Notes under the pieces: generated by a model
Told to the model about the DNA's origin: nothing
Databases searched by the model: none
The model's input: only the letters and a program-made list of their open reading frames with translations
Position numbers and translations under genes: made by a program
NCBI GenBank assembly: GCA_900120395.1
Contig: LT635552.1
Location: 62,001-126,000 of the forward strand
Reading direction: 5' to 3'
From: Porphyromonadaceae bacterium FC4
Lineage (GTDB): Bacteria; Bacteroidota; Bacteroidia; Bacteroidales; Porphyromonadaceae
DNA length: 64,000 nucleotides
Part shown: in pieces, positions 49,401 through 60,341 of the stretch
How positions within the stretch are numbered: position 1 is the first letter of the stretch
Layout of the letters: each line of letters opens with the position of its first letter

Positions 49401-50728
49401 CCTAGTCTGTGCAGAGTAGGCGCACGGTTGAGCAGTACGGGGTGTCCCTTGATGACGTGTTCGAGAATATCCCACACCTCAGGTACGCGACGATCCACGA
49501 GGCGCTTGGCACTCTTCACGGTCTTCACCAGTCCACGCTCAATCAGCTTGCGGATGATGAACGGCTTGTAAAGCTCGGCGGCCATCTCCTTGGGGAGACC
49601 GCACTCGTGCATCTTTAGCTCCGGTCCTACCACAATCACGGAGCGGGCGGAGTAGTCCACGCGCTTACCGAGGAGGTTCTGACGGAAACGTCCTTGCTTA
49701 CCCTTGAGTGAATCGGTGAGGGACTTGAGGGGACGGTTGCTGTCTCCCTTGACGGCTCCGGACTTACCGGAGTTGTCAAATAGGCTGTCGACCGACTCCT
49801 GAAGCATGCGCTTCTCGTTTCGCAGGATCACCTGAGGAGCACGGGTCTCGATGAGACGGCGCAGACGGTTGTTTCGGATGATGACGCGACGGTAAAGCTC
49901 GTTGAGGTCGGAAGTCGCAAAGCGTCCTCCATCCAGAGGCACCAGCGGACGGAGATCGGGTGGAATCACCGGCACTACTTTGAGTACCATCCACTCCGGA
50001 CGGCTGTAGCCGTTGCTTGCACGGAAGCTCTCTACCACCTGCAGGCGCTTGAGTGCTTCTTTTTTTCGCTGTTGTGAAGTCTCCTTGGATGCTTTGGCGC
50101 GGAGTTCGTATGAAAGCTTGTCGAGGTCGACGCGTTCGAGCATCGCCAGGACTGCCGGAGCACCGGTATCTGCCTCAAACTTACCAGGGTCTCCGTCGGG
50201 GAGGTCTTGGTTGTCCTCGGGAAGCTCGTCTAGGATCTGTAGGTACTCCTCCTCTGAAATGAGGTCGCCCACCGCCAGCTCTTCTCTGGGGCCGGGGTTG
50301 ATGACAGCGTAGCTCTCGTAGTAGATGATCTTCTCAAGCTTTTTGGACGGGATGCCTAAGAGGTAAGCGATCTTATTGGGGACGGACTTAAAGAACCAGA
50401 TGTGAACCACCGGTACCTCGAGCTTGATGTGCCCCATGCGCTCACGTCTCACTTTTTTCTCCGTTACCTCTACCTGACAGCGATCGCAGACGACACCACG
50501 ATAGCGGATACCTTTGTACTTACCGCAGTGGCACTCATAGTCTTTTACCGGACCAAAAATACGCTCGCAAAACAGACCCTCTCGCTCTGGTTTGTACGTA
50601 CGGTAGTTGATGGTCTCAGGCTTGAGGACTTCGCCCGATGAGGTCTCTAGGATTTCTTCGGGAGAGGCTATCCCTATGCGGATGCTGTTAAAGCTGGACT
50701 TTACCTTTTTATCTCTTTTGAAAGCCAT
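46412..50728 (-). CDS. rpoC: DNA-directed RNA polymerase subunit beta'
   Basis: The beta' subunit holds the active-site magnesium. The 1438-residue chain has the N-terminal zinc ribbon [19 protein letters not shown] (about 66-84), the [16 protein letters not shown] catalytic loop, and the trigger-loop region [18 protein letters not shown] second zinc-binding set with [13 protein letters not shown] also appears. Length fits Bacteroidota. It starts 55 bp after rpoB. Confidence 0.99.
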   Translation of the reverse strand: MAFKRDKKVKSSFNSIRIGIASPEEILETSSGEVLKPETINYRTYKPEREGLFCERIFGPVKDYECHCGKYKGIRYRGVVCDRCQVEVTEKKVRRERMGHIKLEVPVVHIWFFKSVPNKIAYLLGIPSKKLEKIIYYESYAVINPGPREELAVGDLISEEEYLQILDELPEDNQDLPDGDPGKFEADTGAPAVLAMLERVDLDKLSYELRAKASKETSQQRKKEALKRLQVVESFRASNGYSRPEWMVLKVVPVIPPDLRPLVPLDGGRFATSDLNELYRRVIIRNNRLRRLIETRAPQVILRNEKRMLQESVDSLFDNSGKSGAVKGDSNRPLKSLTDSLKGKQGRFRQNLLGKRVDYSARSVIVVGPELKMHECGLPKEMAAELYKPFIIRKLIERGLVKTVKSAKRLVDRRVPEVWDILEHVIKGHPVLLNRAPTLHRLGIQAFQPRLIEGKAIQLHPLACTAFNADFDGDQMAVHLPLSNEAILEAQFLMLASHNILNPANGTPITVPSQDMVLGLYYITKLRTDAKGQGHTFYGPDEAMIAYHEGHVAMHARINVRIQDVDKDGNKYEHIVETSVGRLMFNSVVPEGIPYINDVVGKKVLRTIIGEVIKECGIAKTSKFLDDIKDMGFTMAYKAGLSFNLDDVIIPEEKEEMISEGYEEVDTIMEDFSYGNITNNERYNQIIDVWTNVNNNLSAVLMSQLKNDNDGFNPIYMMMDSGARGSANQIQQLSGIRGLMAKPQRGSEGAQTMENPILSNFKEGLSVLEYFISTHGARKGLSDTALKTADAGYLTRRLVDVSQDVIITEEDCGTLRGIIRREIKEGNNVVASLYERILGRVSVHDIIHPLTGELIVKSGEEIREKAAEIIQESPITEVEIRSVLTCESKRGVCAKCYGRNLAHNSPVEIGEVVGVVAAQSIGEPGTQLTLRTFHAGGVASSDTVERFFKAKYDGILEIDELRTVDYKREDGKTVMVVIGRQAEMRVVDKNTQMTLINTNIPYGAILYTKPGSEVGADDIIYESDPFNAVLLAEVDGTLKYEDVVENVTFQIQSDSNVSSVHEERIIIESKDKKLSPALNIEDKDGNILKAINLPINAHLVKKNNTKVKAGEILAKIPRVIMKTGDITGGLPRVTELFEARNPTNPAVVSEIDGEIQLGRIRRGNREVVVTSKMGEERKYLVPLSRQLLVQENDFVRAGDPLSEGAVTPADILAILGPNAVQNYIVNGVQDVYRKQGVAINDKHFEVIVRQMMRKVEIVDPGDTNFLEQQLVDKIEVNEENDRLWGKKVITNPGDSETYFEGQLITMRRLRDENSQLRRKDLTPMEVRDAMPATTNQVLQGITKAALQTQSFMSAASFQETPKVLNNAAIEGKTDMLEALKENVICGHLIPAGTGLREYDDLVVISKKEEQRLRALEEVKAATAEAGDDADIPFEMPQD

Positions 50729-50783
50729 ATGTACTTTATTGCTTATATCTCTTTGATTGAGGAATGAATAGGGTAGCGCGTGA

Positions 50784-53700
50784 TCAGTCTAGTTCGAAAG
50801 TAAGACCGAGACCACGGAGTTCGTGCAAGAGGACGTTGAGCGACTCGGGGATGCCGGGCTTGGGCATGGGTGTCCCTTTGACAATCGCCTCGTATGCCTT
50901 GGAGCGGCCTACTACATCGTCACTCTTGATGGTAAGGATCTCCTGTAGCGTATGGGCCGCACCGTATGCCTCAAGTGCCCACACCTCCATCTCTCCAAAA
51001 CGCTGACCACCAAACTGTGCTTTACCACCGAGAGGCTGCTGGGTGATGAGAGAGTACGGCCCAATAGAGCGGGCGTGCATCTTGTCGTCCACCATGTGAC
51101 CGAGCTTGAGGAAGTAGGTCACCCCTACAGTGGCGGGCTGGTCAAAGCGCTCTCCGGTCTCACCATCTCGTAGATAAGTGGTGCCGTAGCGTGGCAGTCC
51201 CGCTTTGTCGGTCCAAGTATTGAGGTCATCAAGGTTCGCTCCATCGAAAATAGGAGTCGCAAACTTGGTATCCAGCTTAGAACCTGCCCAGCCGAGTACA
51301 GCCTCGAAGATCTGTCCGAGGTTCATACGCGATGGTACACCCAGGGGGTTCAGACAGATATCGACAGGAGTACCATCCTCGAGGAAGGGCATATCCTCAC
51401 GACGTACGATCTTGGAAACGATACCCTTATTTCCGTGGCGTCCTGCCATCTTGTCTCCGACCTGTATCTTGCGCTTCTTGGCAATCAATACCTTAGCATT
51501 TTGGAGAATACCGTTGGGGAGCTCGTCACCGAGGGTGGCATCAAACTGCTTGCGTCGGTAGTCGCTCTCGATCTTCTTCACCTTAGCATTGTAGTTGCTC
51601 AGGAGTTGGGCGATCATCTCATTGGTATGCTTATCGCTGGTCCACCCGGTTCCGTTGACCTCGTGTAGCTCCAGCTGTCGGAGGGCAGTCTTGGTGAACT
51701 TAGCTCCCTTGCTCAGCACCACGATACCCTGAGTATCGGTGACTCCCTGTGATACCTTCTTTGCTGTGAGCGTTGCGAGCTTGTCGATCATGATGTCGAG
51801 TAGCTCATTCTTCTCCACCTCTTCTTCCTCGGTCAGGCGCTTTTTGACCTCACGGGTAGTCACGCGACTATTTTTGGTCTTGACCGCACGTGAGTACAGG
51901 TGGGTATCTATGACGACACCGGATAGCGAGGGGTTAGCCTTGAGAGACGCATCCTTCACATCTCCTGCCTTTTCGCCAAAGATCGCATGGAGAAGTTTTT
52001 CCTCAGGTGTTGGATCGCTCTCACCCTTAGGGGTGATCTTTCCGACCATGATGTCTCCCGGATGGACGCGTGCTCCTACTCGGATGATACCGCGCTCATC
52101 AAGATCCTTGGTAGCGTCTTCGCTGACGTTGGGGATATCGCTGGTGAGCTCCTCCATACCCCGCTTGGTCTCGCGGACCTCGAGGTTGTACTCATCGACA
52201 TGTACGCTGGTAAAGTAGTCCTCGGATACCATGCGCTCACTGAGTACGATAGCATCCTCATAGTTGTACCCCTTCCAGGGCATGTACGCCACTACGAGGT
52301 TGCGACCAAGCGCCAGCTCTCCATTTTCGGTAGAGTAGCCCTCGGTAAGGAGCTGACCTTCCTTGACCTTATCGCCCTTGCGAACAATAGGACGCAGGTC
52401 TATGGTTGTGCTCTGGTTGGTCTTACGCCACTTAGGCAGCTTATAGGTGACGGTGTCACTCTCAAAGCGAGTGAAGAGTTCGTCCTCTGTGTACTTGTAC
52501 TTGATGCGGATCTCTGCAGCATCTACGTACTCCACCACACCTTCGCGCTCAGCAACCAACTGGGTACGCGAATCACGAACAAGCTGTCCCTCCAAGCCGG
52601 TACCTACGATAGGTGCATCACTGTGGATTAGGGGAACGGCCTGGCGCATCATGTTGGATCCCATGAGTGCACGGTGGGCGTCGTCATGCTCCAAGAACGG
52701 AATGAGTGACGCTGCGATAGAGGCAATCTGCATAGGGGAAACATCCATGAGGTCCACCTCGCTCGGGGGTACTACGGGGAAGTCAGATCCGTAGCGAGCC
52801 TTCACAGCATCGTTTTGGAACGTCCCGTCATCAAGCAGCGGAGCGTTTCCCTGTGCTACAGTCTTGTCCTCCTCGGCTTCGGCAGTGTAGTAGTCGATTC
52901 CTTTCTTAGAAAAATCCACCTTGCCATTCGTAACCTTTCGGTACGGAGTGGCGATAAAGCCGAGGTCGTTGATCTTGGCATAGACGCAGAGCGAACTAAT
53001 CAGTCCGATATTGGGTCCCTCAGGGGTCTCGATCGGACAGAGTCGACCGTAGTGCGTATAGTGGACGTCACGTACCTCAAACCCTGCTCGGTCGCGGCTG
53101 ATACCACCGGGGCCGAGGGCTGAGAGCCTACGCTTGTGCGTGATCTCTGCCAGGGGGTTTGTCTGATCCATAAACTGCGACAAGGGGTTCGTCCCAAAGA
53201 ACGAGTTGACCACACTGCTGATGGTCTTCGCATTGATCAGATCCACCGGGGTAAAGACCTCGTTGTCGCGAACGTTCATACGCTCGCGAACGGTACGAGC
53301 CATACGAGACAGCCCGATACCGAATTGTTGGTAGAGTTGCTCACCAACGGTACGGACACGACGGTTGCTCAGGTGGTCGATATCGTCCACCGTAGCGCGA
53401 CCGTTCTTCAGAGCTACGATATATGTGATGATGCTGGCAATATCTTCATTGGTCAGCACCTTTGTATCCTCACTGATATCCAGCTTTAGTTTCTTATTGA
53501 TACGGTAGCGACCTACATCACCGAGGTCGTACCTTTTTTCGGAGAAAAAGAGGCTGTTGATCACCTCCTGCGCCGAAGCCTCATCCACCGGATCCTGGCT
53601 GCGCAGCTGCTTGTAGATGTGGTAGACCGCCTCCTTTTGTGAGTTCGACGGGTCCTTCTGCAGGGTATTGGTGATGATCGAGTAGTCCAGTCCACCCTCA

Positions 53701-54596
53701 CTCTCCTTGGTCAGGAGGATGTTTTTGGTGCCGGACTCGAGGATCAACTCCGCATTTTCTTCCGTTAGTTCTTCATCACGGTCCACTACGACCTCGTAGC
53801 GTTCCATGGATACTACCTCCCCTGTTTCTTCATCAACCAGGTCTTCTATCCAGCTCTTGAGCACACGAGCTGCGATCTTACGACCCAGATTTTTCTTGAG
53901 GTTTGTTTTATTGACCTTCACCTCCTCCGCTATTCCGAAGAGGCTCAGGATGTCTTTATCTGTCTCGTAGCCGATAGCACGAAGCAGAGTCGTCACGGGA
54001 AGCTTTTTCTTGCGGTCAATATAAGCATACATAATGTTGCTGATATCCGTCGCAAATTCAATCCACGAGCCCTTGAATGGGATGACTCTCGCACTATAGA
54101 GCTTTGTTCCGTTATTGTGGAGACTCTCCGAAAAGAACACACCGGGCGAACGGTGCATCTGAGACACGACCACCCGCTCTGCACCATTGATCACAAAGGT
54201 ACCGGATGGGGTCATGTATGGGATCTGCCCCAGGTACACCTCCTGAACCGAAGTGTCAAAGTCTACGTGATCGGGGTCAGTACACTCCAGACGCAGCTTT
54301 GCTTTTAGCGGCACATTATAGGTCAGTCCTCTGGTCAAACACTCTTCGATAGAGTACCTTGGTGGATCTATGAAGTAGTCCAAAAACTCTAGGATGAAAT
54401 TATTCCGAGTATCATGGATCGGAAAATTCTCCATGAACACCCTATACAGCCCCTCGTTCTTTCGTTTCTCGGACGGTGTATCCAGCTGCATAAAGTCTCT
54501 AAACGACTTGAGCTGAATGTCCAAAAAGTCTGGGAAGTCCACCGGGTGTTGTATGGACGCAAAGTTTACTCTTTGTGCAGATTTATTTGAGGACAT
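50784..54596 (-). CDS. rpoB: DNA-directed RNA polymerase subunit beta
   Basis: The beta subunit forms half of the catalytic cleft and is the rifampicin target. The 1270 residues begin [20 protein letters not shown]. The rifampicin-resistance-determining region [26 protein letters not shown] is intact with the sensitive-type residues by eye. Later conserved stretches include [20 protein letters not shown] and [18 protein letters not shown]. It follows rplL with a 124-bp gap that holds a strong hairpin. Confidence 0.99.
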   Translation of the reverse strand: MSSNKSAQRVNFASIQHPVDFPDFLDIQLKSFRDFMQLDTPSEKRKNEGLYRVFMENFPIHDTRNNFILEFLDYFIDPPRYSIEECLTRGLTYNVPLKAKLRLECTDPDHVDFDTSVQEVYLGQIPYMTPSGTFVINGAERVVVSQMHRSPGVFFSESLHNNGTKLYSARVIPFKGSWIEFATDISNIMYAYIDRKKKLPVTTLLRAIGYETDKDILSLFGIAEEVKVNKTNLKKNLGRKIAARVLKSWIEDLVDEETGEVVSMERYEVVVDRDEELTEENAELILESGTKNILLTKESEGGLDYSIITNTLQKDPSNSQKEAVYHIYKQLRSQDPVDEASAQEVINSLFFSEKRYDLGDVGRYRINKKLKLDISEDTKVLTNEDIASIITYIVALKNGRATVDDIDHLSNRRVRTVGEQLYQQFGIGLSRMARTVRERMNVRDNEVFTPVDLINAKTISSVVNSFFGTNPLSQFMDQTNPLAEITHKRRLSALGPGGISRDRAGFEVRDVHYTHYGRLCPIETPEGPNIGLISSLCVYAKINDLGFIATPYRKVTNGKVDFSKKGIDYYTAEAEEDKTVAQGNAPLLDDGTFQNDAVKARYGSDFPVVPPSEVDLMDVSPMQIASIAASLIPFLEHDDAHRALMGSNMMRQAVPLIHSDAPIVGTGLEGQLVRDSRTQLVAEREGVVEYVDAAEIRIKYKYTEDELFTRFESDTVTYKLPKWRKTNQSTTIDLRPIVRKGDKVKEGQLLTEGYSTENGELALGRNLVVAYMPWKGYNYEDAIVLSERMVSEDYFTSVHVDEYNLEVRETKRGMEELTSDIPNVSEDATKDLDERGIIRVGARVHPGDIMVGKITPKGESDPTPEEKLLHAIFGEKAGDVKDASLKANPSLSGVVIDTHLYSRAVKTKNSRVTTREVKKRLTEEEEVEKNELLDIMIDKLATLTAKKVSQGVTDTQGIVVLSKGAKFTKTALRQLELHEVNGTGWTSDKHTNEMIAQLLSNYNAKVKKIESDYRRKQFDATLGDELPNGILQNAKVLIAKKRKIQVGDKMAGRHGNKGIVSKIVRREDMPFLEDGTPVDICLNPLGVPSRMNLGQIFEAVLGWAGSKLDTKFATPIFDGANLDDLNTWTDKAGLPRYGTTYLRDGETGERFDQPATVGVTYFLKLGHMVDDKMHARSIGPYSLITQQPLGGKAQFGGQRFGEMEVWALEAYGAAHTLQEILTIKSDDVVGRSKAYEAIVKGTPMPKPGIPESLNVLLHELRGLGLTFELD

Positions 54597-54647
54597 GGTG
54601 AGTTATTAGAGGTGATAAATAATAAAGGAACAGAAAAAGACATGAAA

Positions 54648-54683
54648 TGGTTAAGAACCCCCCAACCGGGGATTCTTAACCAT
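54648..54683 (-). promoter_or_regulatory. Hairpin in the rplL-rpoB gap (possible attenuator or processing site)
   Basis: TGGTTAAGAA and its complement TTCTTAACCA, with internal CCCC/GGGG pairing, form a stem of about 14 bp. No real T tract follows on the minus strand. A second short stem (TCTCGTA/TACGAGA, about 54686-54707) is adjacent. In E. coli the rplL-rpoB gap holds a partial terminator and an RNase III site; a similar role here is an analogy only. Confidence 0.6.
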
Positions 54684-54720
54684 ATTCTCGTAGCTTTAGT
54701 ACGAGAGTAGAGGAAGTTTA

Positions 54721-55098
54721 TTACTTAATCTCAACCTCAGCTCCAGCTTCTTCAAGCGCAGCCTTTAGTGCGTCAGCGGTAGCCTTGTCAGCACCTTCCT
54801 TGACTGTTGATGGAGCAGCGTCAACTAGTTCCTTAGCCTCCTTTAGTCCAACACCGAGGTGCTCTTTCACAGCCTTTACGACCTGGAGCTTAGCACCACC
54901 CGGGGACTTGAGGACTACATCAAACTCGGTCTTCTCCTCTGCTGCTGCGCCGTCGCCGCCTGCTGCGGGACCAGCTACTGCTACTGCTGCAGCTGCGGGT
55001 TCGATACCGTACTCATCCTTCAGGATGTTCTTCAGCTCGGTTACTTCAATAACGGTCAGGTTTACGAGTTGTTCAGCTATTGCTTTGATATCTGCCAT
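54721..55098 (-). CDS. rplL: 50S ribosomal protein L7/L12
   Basis: L7/L12 makes the stalk that recruits translation GTPases. The 125-residue sequence has an N-terminal dimerisation domain, an alanine-glycine hinge ([20 protein letters not shown]), and the C-terminal domain with [20 protein letters not shown] and [19 protein letters not shown]. It lies 64 bp after rplJ. Confidence 0.98.
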   Translation of the reverse strand: MADIKAIAEQLVNLTVIEVTELKNILKDEYGIEPAAAAVAVAGPAAGGDGAAAEEKTEFDVVLKSPGGAKLQVVKAVKEHLGVGLKEAKELVDAAPSTVKEGADKATADALKAALEEAGAEVEIK

Positions 55099-55162
55099 TT
55101 TAGTATGTTGTTATTATCTTGTTTGGTTATCTGTTTACTGAAAAAATCTCTCTTGTCTATTT

Positions 55163-55720
55163 TTACTCGCCACGTTCTTCGAGCGTCTGGAGTACACCAT
55201 GGATCGTACCACCTGCTGCTGACTCCAGTGCGGAAACCACACCTTGGATAGGAGACTCCAGCATGAGTAGGATATCGCCCAGCAGCTCTTCCTTGCTCTT
55301 TACGTTTACGAGTTCTTCGAGCTTATCAGCTCCGAGGTAGACACCCTCTTGCACATAGGCGCTCTTTAGCTCAGGCCGTACAGGCGCACCTGTCGCAGCC
55401 GCTGCCTTGCGAGCATCCTTAGTGAACTCCTTGATCAGCTTCGCCGGCGCATTAGCTGTCTCGCTAAACATCACCGCCGTATTACCTTTCAAGGTGTCAA
55501 AAAGTGGGCTATAGGCCTCTTCATTCACCTCCTTCAGCGCAAGCTTCAGAAGTGTATTCTTTGCCACGACCACTTTCACGCCATTCTTAAAGGCCGCACG
55601 ACGCAGTTCGCTCGTCTTGTCAGCAGGCAGACCTTCCATATCAGTCAGATAGAAGTTATCATACTGACCGAGAAGCTCTACGAGTGAGTCGATTACTTTC
55701 TGTTTATCTTCTTTTCTCAT
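55163..55720 (-). CDS. rplJ: 50S ribosomal protein L10
   Basis: L10 is the base of the stalk to which L7/L12 dimers bind. The 185-residue protein has RRAAFKNGVKVVVAKNTLLK in its N-terminal half and a helical C-terminal region that should carry the L7/L12-binding helix. It lies between rplA and rplL, as expected. Confidence 0.97.
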   Translation of the reverse strand: MRKEDKQKVIDSLVELLGQYDNFYLTDMEGLPADKTSELRRAAFKNGVKVVVAKNTLLKLALKEVNEEAYSPLFDTLKGNTAVMFSETANAPAKLIKEFTKDARKAAAATGAPVRPELKSAYVQEGVYLGADKLEELVNVKSKEELLGDILLMLESPIQGVVSALESAAGGTIHGVLQTLEERGE

Positions 55721-55774
55721 TATGGGTCCGTTTTCGTTCTGTTGTATTAAAAAGGTACCAGTGAAGCATCCGGC

Positions 55775-56476
55775 TTACTTGTCGCTCTCAAGAGAGCGGG
55801 TATCCACCTTGATGCTCGGACTCATAGTGCTTGATAGATAGACACTCTTCATGTACGTCCCCTTAGCTGCCGCAGGGCGAAGCCTTACAAGCGTGAGGAG
55901 AAACTCACGGGCATTCTCATAGATCTTATCAGCGTCAAAAGACACCTTACCGATCGTTGAGTGCACGATACCGGTCTTATCGACCCTAAAGTCGATCTTA
56001 CCACGCTTTACTTCACGTACAGCGTCACCAATATCGTTGGTCACAGTACCACTCTTGGGGTTAGGCATGAGACCACGCGGTCCCAGCACTCGACCCAGAG
56101 CGCCGATCTTACCCATGACGGAGGGCATAGTGATGATGACATCTACATCAGTCCAGCCACCCTTGATTTTTTCAATATATTCGTCCAGTCCTACAAAGTC
56201 TGCACCAGCTTCCTTTGCCTCTTCCTCCTTATCAGCGGAGCAGAGTACCAGCACCCTAGTTTCCTTTCCTGTACCGTGGGGCAGTGTTACCACACCACGT
56301 ACATTCTGGTTGGCCTTACGAGGATCAACACCGAGGCGAACGTCCAAGTCTACAGAAGCATCAAACTTAGTTGTCGTGATTTCTTTCACGAGTGCTGATG
56401 CTTCGCGTAGAGAGTACACCTTTCCCGGCTCGATCTTGCTTTGTGCTAACTTTTGATTTTTCGTCAGTTTGCTCAT
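55775..56476 (-). CDS. rplA: 50S ribosomal protein L1
   Basis: L1 forms the mobile stalk at the E site and represses its own operon in many bacteria. The 233 residues contain [20 protein letters not shown] and the [20 protein letters not shown] signature. It begins 20 bp after rplK, so the two are co-transcribed. Confidence 0.98.
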   Translation of the reverse strand: MSKLTKNQKLAQSKIEPGKVYSLREASALVKEITTTKFDASVDLDVRLGVDPRKANQNVRGVVTLPHGTGKETRVLVLCSADKEEEAKEAGADFVGLDEYIEKIKGGWTDVDVIITMPSVMGKIGALGRVLGPRGLMPNPKSGTVTNDIGDAVREVKRGKIDFRVDKTGIVHSTIGKVSFDADKIYENAREFLLTLVRLRPAAAKGTYMKSVYLSSTMSPSIKVDTRSLESDK

Positions 56477-56496
56477 TGTTACGATCTGTTTCTTAG

Positions 56497-56943
56497 TTAT
56501 TGAACATCAGCCGGGAATTCACCCTTCACGGTTATCCCCATACTCCTTGCCGTACCGGCTACCAGCTTCATTGCGCTTGACACAGTGAAGCAGTTGAGGT
56601 CCACCATCTTGTCTTCTGCGATCGCCTTGACATCATCCCAGGTCAGCGTAGCCACCTTCTTACGATTGGGCTCTGCGCTACCGGACTTCTTCTTGGCTTT
56701 CTCCAGAAGCTGTACAGCGACAGGAGGCGTCTTGACAACAAAGTCAAAGGACTTATCCGCATAGTAGGTTATAACTACTGGCAGGATCTGTCCGGCTTTG
56801 TCTTGGGTCCTGGCGTTGAATTGCTTGCAAAACTCCATAATGTTGATACCCTTAGCACCAAGTGCAGGACCAACGGGAGGTGAAGGGTTAGCAGCACCTC
56901 CTTTGATTTGCAGTTTCATCTGGCCAGCAATTTCTTTTGCCAT
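56497..56943 (-). CDS. rplK: 50S ribosomal protein L11
   Basis: L11 binds the GTPase-associated region of 23S rRNA and is needed for the stringent response. The 148-residue sequence has [20 protein letters not shown] with the proline pair of the family and a C-terminal RNA-binding domain ending [10 protein letters not shown]. It is 158 bp downstream of nusG. Confidence 0.98.
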   Translation of the reverse strand: MAKEIAGQMKLQIKGGAANPSPPVGPALGAKGINIMEFCKQFNARTQDKAGQILPVVITYYADKSFDFVVKTPPVAVQLLEKAKKKSGSAEPNRKKVATLTWDDVKAIAEDKMVDLNCFTVSSAMKLVAGTARSMGITVKGEFPADVQ

Positions 56944-57101
56944 GATTCAAATTTAATTTCTTGTGTTAGTAAAAAAAGTTTGTGGAACACATCAAAGTAC
57001 AAACGAGCTACCGTCCGACCACTTCCTCCCATCGTCTCGCAGCATCTCTCGCTAGAGAGCGTAACATCTACGCCACAAGCCACAGTGGGAAGCAAGGCCG
57101 A

Positions 57102-57671
57102 TCAGTCTGGCTGACTCTCCTTTTCCACCTGCATATAGTCGAGCTCCATCGTGGTCTCCCTGCCAAAGACCTTGACCAAGATCTTCAGTCGCTTACGGTC
57201 ATCCATCACCTCAATCACCTCGCCAAAGAAGCCGGAGAACGGACCAAAGGTCACCTTCACCCGCTCGCCCACGACGAAGTTCATCTCCGCATCATCAGGA
57301 GACTCACTCAGCTTGTCAGCTGTTTCGCGCAGCTGCTTCACATCGTGATCCGAGAGCGACACAGGCTCTACTTCACCGCCTAAAAAGCCTAGCACGTTGG
57401 GCACGCGACGCAGCATGTGCGCCGTCTCACCCTCTAGCAGAGCTTCTACAAAGACGTATCCCGAGTAGTACGGGCGAGTCCGCTCCACCTTACCACCCTT
57501 GGCACTCTTATTGACCTGAAGGACGGTTTCCATCGGGATCAGGATCTCGCGTACATTGGTCCGAAACAGAGGCTCCACATCCCGCATGCCGGTGATGTAG
57601 CTCTGCACATCTGTCTCTTTACCCGTGATAGTACGTAGTACGTAGAACTTGAAGTCGTCTTTCTTACTCAT
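57102..57671 (-). CDS. nusG: Transcription antitermination factor NusG
   Basis: NusG binds RNA polymerase and couples it to the ribosome. The 189-residue protein has the NGN domain (FYVLRTITGKETDVQSYITG) and a C-terminal KOW domain (GERVKVTFGPFSGFFGEVIE). It lies between secE and rplK, the usual order, but the gaps on both sides are wider than is typical. Confidence 0.97.
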   Translation of the reverse strand: MSKKDDFKFYVLRTITGKETDVQSYITGMRDVEPLFRTNVREILIPMETVLQVNKSAKGGKVERTRPYYSGYVFVEALLEGETAHMLRRVPNVLGFLGGEVEPVSLSDHDVKQLRETADKLSESPDDAEMNFVVGERVKVTFGPFSGFFGEVIEVMDDRKRLKILVKVFGRETTMELDYMQVEKESQPD

Positions 57672-57906
57672 TGATGATATGGACTGTCACTTGACGTAAA
57701 TGGTTCGCAGTTTCTCTCGTCGCAGATCGTCTGCCACTCAAGCCAACTGCGACACTATCTCTTGCGCTTTTCCGGCGACACCTTTTCTAGGCATCAGTCA
57801 TCGATAGTGTCCGTAGTAGGAAGGGCGAAGCATCTTCACGACACCACCATCCGGCAGTCATGCCCGGCTCCATACCCAATGGGTGATGTAGCTGAGCACA
57901 AACAGT
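57672..57906. other. Gene-free gap between secE and nusG with a long-range stem
   Basis: secE and nusG are usually nearly adjacent. This 235-bp gap has no credible gene. GACACTATC (57751-57759) and GATAGTGTC (57803-57811) form a perfect 9-bp stem around a 43-nt loop, and a small ACCC/GGGT hairpin lies near 57880. A structured leader for nusG is possible. Confidence 0.5.
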
Positions 57907-58128
57907 CTAGATGATGAAGCGATAAATGCCTCCCATAATGAACTCGAACGCCTGATCCACCAAGAAGATAAACAGAGAGAGTATTACGGAAGCTACTAAC
58001 ACAATCACTGCGCTCGATGAGAGCTCTTTTTTAGTGGGCCAAGTCACCTTATAGCGCAGCTCTTCATAGCACAGTACGCAGTAATCCCAAGCGCGCTTAA
58101 AGATGTTTCGATCCTTAGATTTAGCCAT
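57907..58128 (-). CDS. secE: Preprotein translocase subunit SecE
   Basis: SecE clamps SecY in the translocon. The ATG at 58128 gives a 73-residue protein with MAKSKDRNIFKRAWDYCVLC, the family motif YEELRYKVTWPTKKEL, and one transmembrane helix (AVIVLVASVILSLFIFLVDQ). An open frame extends upstream through tRNA-Trp and was rejected. It lies directly after tRNA-Trp. Confidence 0.95.
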   Translation of the reverse strand: MAKSKDRNIFKRAWDYCVLCYEELRYKVTWPTKKELSSSAVIVLVASVILSLFIFLVDQAFEFIMGGIYRFII

Positions 58129-58166
58129 AAACCTAAAAGTATCTCTATATACAATTTCTAAATTTG

Positions 58167-58239
58167 CACGGGTTGAGAGGCTCGAACTCCCGACGCCTGG
58201 TTTTGGAGACCAGTGCTCTACCAACTGAGCTAAACCCGT
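58167..58239 (-). tRNA. tRNA-Trp(CCA)
   Basis: On the minus strand the acceptor arms ACGGGTT/AACCCGT pair perfectly. The anticodon stem CTGGT/ACCAG holds loop CTCCAAA with anticodon CCA, and the T arm contains GTTCGAG. No CCA end is encoded. It lies between tuf and secE, a conserved placement in many bacteria. Confidence 0.96.
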
Positions 58240-58354
58240 GTAAGAGCATAGCAGTGCAGCCATCGACTGTATCTACCAGACCGTACAAACGGCTACGCTG
58301 CTATGACTATTACCTTAGTCTCTCCTTACATAGGAGGGAGCGGCTCCGACTCTA

Positions 58355-59542
58355 TTAGTCGAGGAGCTCGGTGATCTGTCCTGCACCTACCGTACGGCCA
58401 CCCTCGCGGATTGCGAAGCGGAGACCCACGCTACATGCTACCGGGCTGATCAGATCCACCTCGATGGTGATGTTGTCACCGGGCATCACGATCTCGTGGC
58501 CCTCAGGCAGCATGATCTCACCGGTTACGTCCAGCGTACGGATGTAGAACTGTGGACGGTAGTGGTTACGGAACGGAGTGTGACGACCACCCTCTTCCTT
58601 CTTCAGGATATACACCTCAGCCTTAAACTTGGAGTGAGGCTTCACAGAGTTAGGAGCTGCGATGATCATACCACGCTTGATCTCATCCTTCTCCACACCA
58701 CGGAGCAGCAGACCTACGTTATCACCTGCCTCACCTTCGTCCAGAATTTTACGGAACATCTCCACACCGGTCACGACAGACTTGCGACCCTCAGCACCAA
58801 GGCCGATGATCTGAACCTCGTCGTTCACGTGCACCTTCCCGGTCTCGATACGACCTGTAGCCACAGTACCACGACCAGTGATAGAGAAGACGTCCTCTAC
58901 GGGCATCAGGAATGGTTTATCAACGTCACGAGGAGGCAGCGGGATCCAAGTGTCAACCGCTTCCATAAGCTCCTCTACAGACTTCACCCACTTCTCCTCA
59001 CCGTTGAGCGCACCAAGTGCAGAACCACGGATGATAGGAGTGTTGTCGCCATCAAAGTCATAGAAAGAGAGAAGGTCTCTCATCTCCATCTCCACAAGCT
59101 CGAGCATCTCCTCATCATCTACCATGTCACACTTGTTCATGAAGACTACTAGACGAGGTACGTTCACCTGACGTGCGAGCAGGATGTGCTCACGAGTCTG
59201 GGGCATAGGACCGTCAGTGGCAGCCACTACGATGATAGCACCGTCCATCTGAGCAGCACCGGTCACCATGTTCTTGACATAGTCGGCGTGACCCGGACAG
59301 TCAACGTGTGCATAGTGGCGAGTGTCAGTCTCGTACTCTACGTGTGAAGAGTTGATCGTAATACCACGCTCTTTCTCCTCAGGAGCGTTGTCGATGGAGT
59401 CATACGAGCGAACATCCTTACCGAACTTCTCACCAAGAACCTTAGTGATAGCGGCAGTCAGAGTCGTCTTACCGTGGTCCACGTGACCAATTGTACCGAT
59501 ATTTACGTGCGGTTTGGTCCTTTCGTAATGTTCTTTTGCCAT
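58355..59542 (-). CDS. tuf: Elongation factor Tu
   Basis: EF-Tu delivers aminoacyl-tRNA to the ribosome. The ATG at 59542 gives 395 residues beginning [20 protein letters not shown]. The G motifs are [20 protein letters not shown] and NKCD, followed by domains II and III ending [13 protein letters not shown]. An in-frame start 23 codons upstream adds an unconserved segment. It sits in a tRNA-tuf-tRNA-secE unit like the tufB locus of E. coli. Confidence 0.98.
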   Translation of the reverse strand: MAKEHYERTKPHVNIGTIGHVDHGKTTLTAAITKVLGEKFGKDVRSYDSIDNAPEEKERGITINSSHVEYETDTRHYAHVDCPGHADYVKNMVTGAAQMDGAIIVVAATDGPMPQTREHILLARQVNVPRLVVFMNKCDMVDDEEMLELVEMEMRDLLSFYDFDGDNTPIIRGSALGALNGEEKWVKSVEELMEAVDTWIPLPPRDVDKPFLMPVEDVFSITGRGTVATGRIETGKVHVNDEVQIIGLGAEGRKSVVTGVEMFRKILDEGEAGDNVGLLLRGVEKDEIKRGMIIAAPNSVKPHSKFKAEVYILKKEEGGRHTPFRNHYRPQFYIRTLDVTGEIMLPEGHEIVMPGDNITIEVDLISPVACSVGLRFAIREGGRTVGAGQITELLD

Positions 59543-59824
59543 AGTTTGATAACAATAAAATATAGTTGAGTTAAGTAATTCACACTCCGGCGACACAGCC
59601 AACACGACCACACCTTTTACAAAACGTAAACAAGGAGGTGAAGCTACAGTCTCCCGGCCTCATGCCGTTTGTGCGCTCTTCAGGCTACCATTTGCACTGG
59701 GGCAACACGGCTGGCAATCGACCCGTATGAGTCTCTCTACTTCTCCACCTGTGTAGTATGTTAGCAGCAGTGGGACCATCTCCCGCACCGAGGTGCTTTC
59801 GACGACTCCCTTTAGTGCCACTTG

Positions 59825-59896
<72 letters not shown>

Positions 59897-59903
59897 ATAT
59901 TGG

Positions 59904-59976
59904 AGCGGAAGACGGGGCTCAAACCCGCGACCCTTAGCTTGGAAGGCTAATGCTCTATCGACTGAGCTACTTCCGC
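59904..59976 (-). tRNA. tRNA-Gly(TCC)
   Basis: On the minus strand the acceptor GCGGAAG pairs perfectly with CTTCCGC. The anticodon stem TTAGC/GCTAA holds loop CTTCCAA with anticodon TCC. The T loop has GTTTGAG. Confidence 0.95.
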
Positions 59977-59984
59977 ATGATCTG

Positions 59985-60067
59985 TGGGCAGTGATGGATT
60001 CGAACCACCGTAGGCATAAGCCAGCTGAGTTACAGTCAGCCCCATTTGGCCACTCTGGTAACTGCCC
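59985..60067 (-). tRNA. tRNA-Tyr(GTA)
   Basis: On the minus strand the acceptor GGGCAGT pairs with ACTGCCC. The anticodon loop reads GACTGTAACTC with anticodon GTA. A long variable arm, as in class II tRNAs, brings the length to 83 nt. It is the first RNA of the Tyr-Gly-Thr-tuf transcript. Confidence 0.94.
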
Positions 60068-60119
60068 AAGTCATGATCTACTACCGCCGTCACCATTTGA
60101 CCGGGCGGGTAATCGTGTG

Positions 60120-60150
60120 CAAAGGTAAGTAAATATTTCAAATACGCAAA
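60120..60150 (-). promoter_or_regulatory. Promoter of the tRNA-tuf-secE operon
   Basis: On the minus strand TTTG (60147-60150) and TACCTTTG (60120-60127) are separated by exactly 19 bp, a full consensus match. Transcription would start about 50 bp before tRNA-Tyr. Confidence 0.8.
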
Positions 60151-60341
60151 ACTTTTTCGCCTATTCTTTTTTGCGCCTTACTCCTCTGCGCTATTACCCA
60201 CAAATATACAGCTAATATTTTATTTGACCAAGAGCCTTTTTGAGCGCTTTTGTCACTGGATTGTCACAGCGTATGGGGATCTTTGTTGTGGTCTATTTAT
60301 TAGGTCGTAATATCGTCATCATACTCCCTATATATTATTAC

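Noticed and set aside
57907-58263. Longer SecE start reading through tRNA-Trp
   Set aside because: The extension is the translation of a tRNA gene; the ATG at 58128 gives a normal-length SecE.
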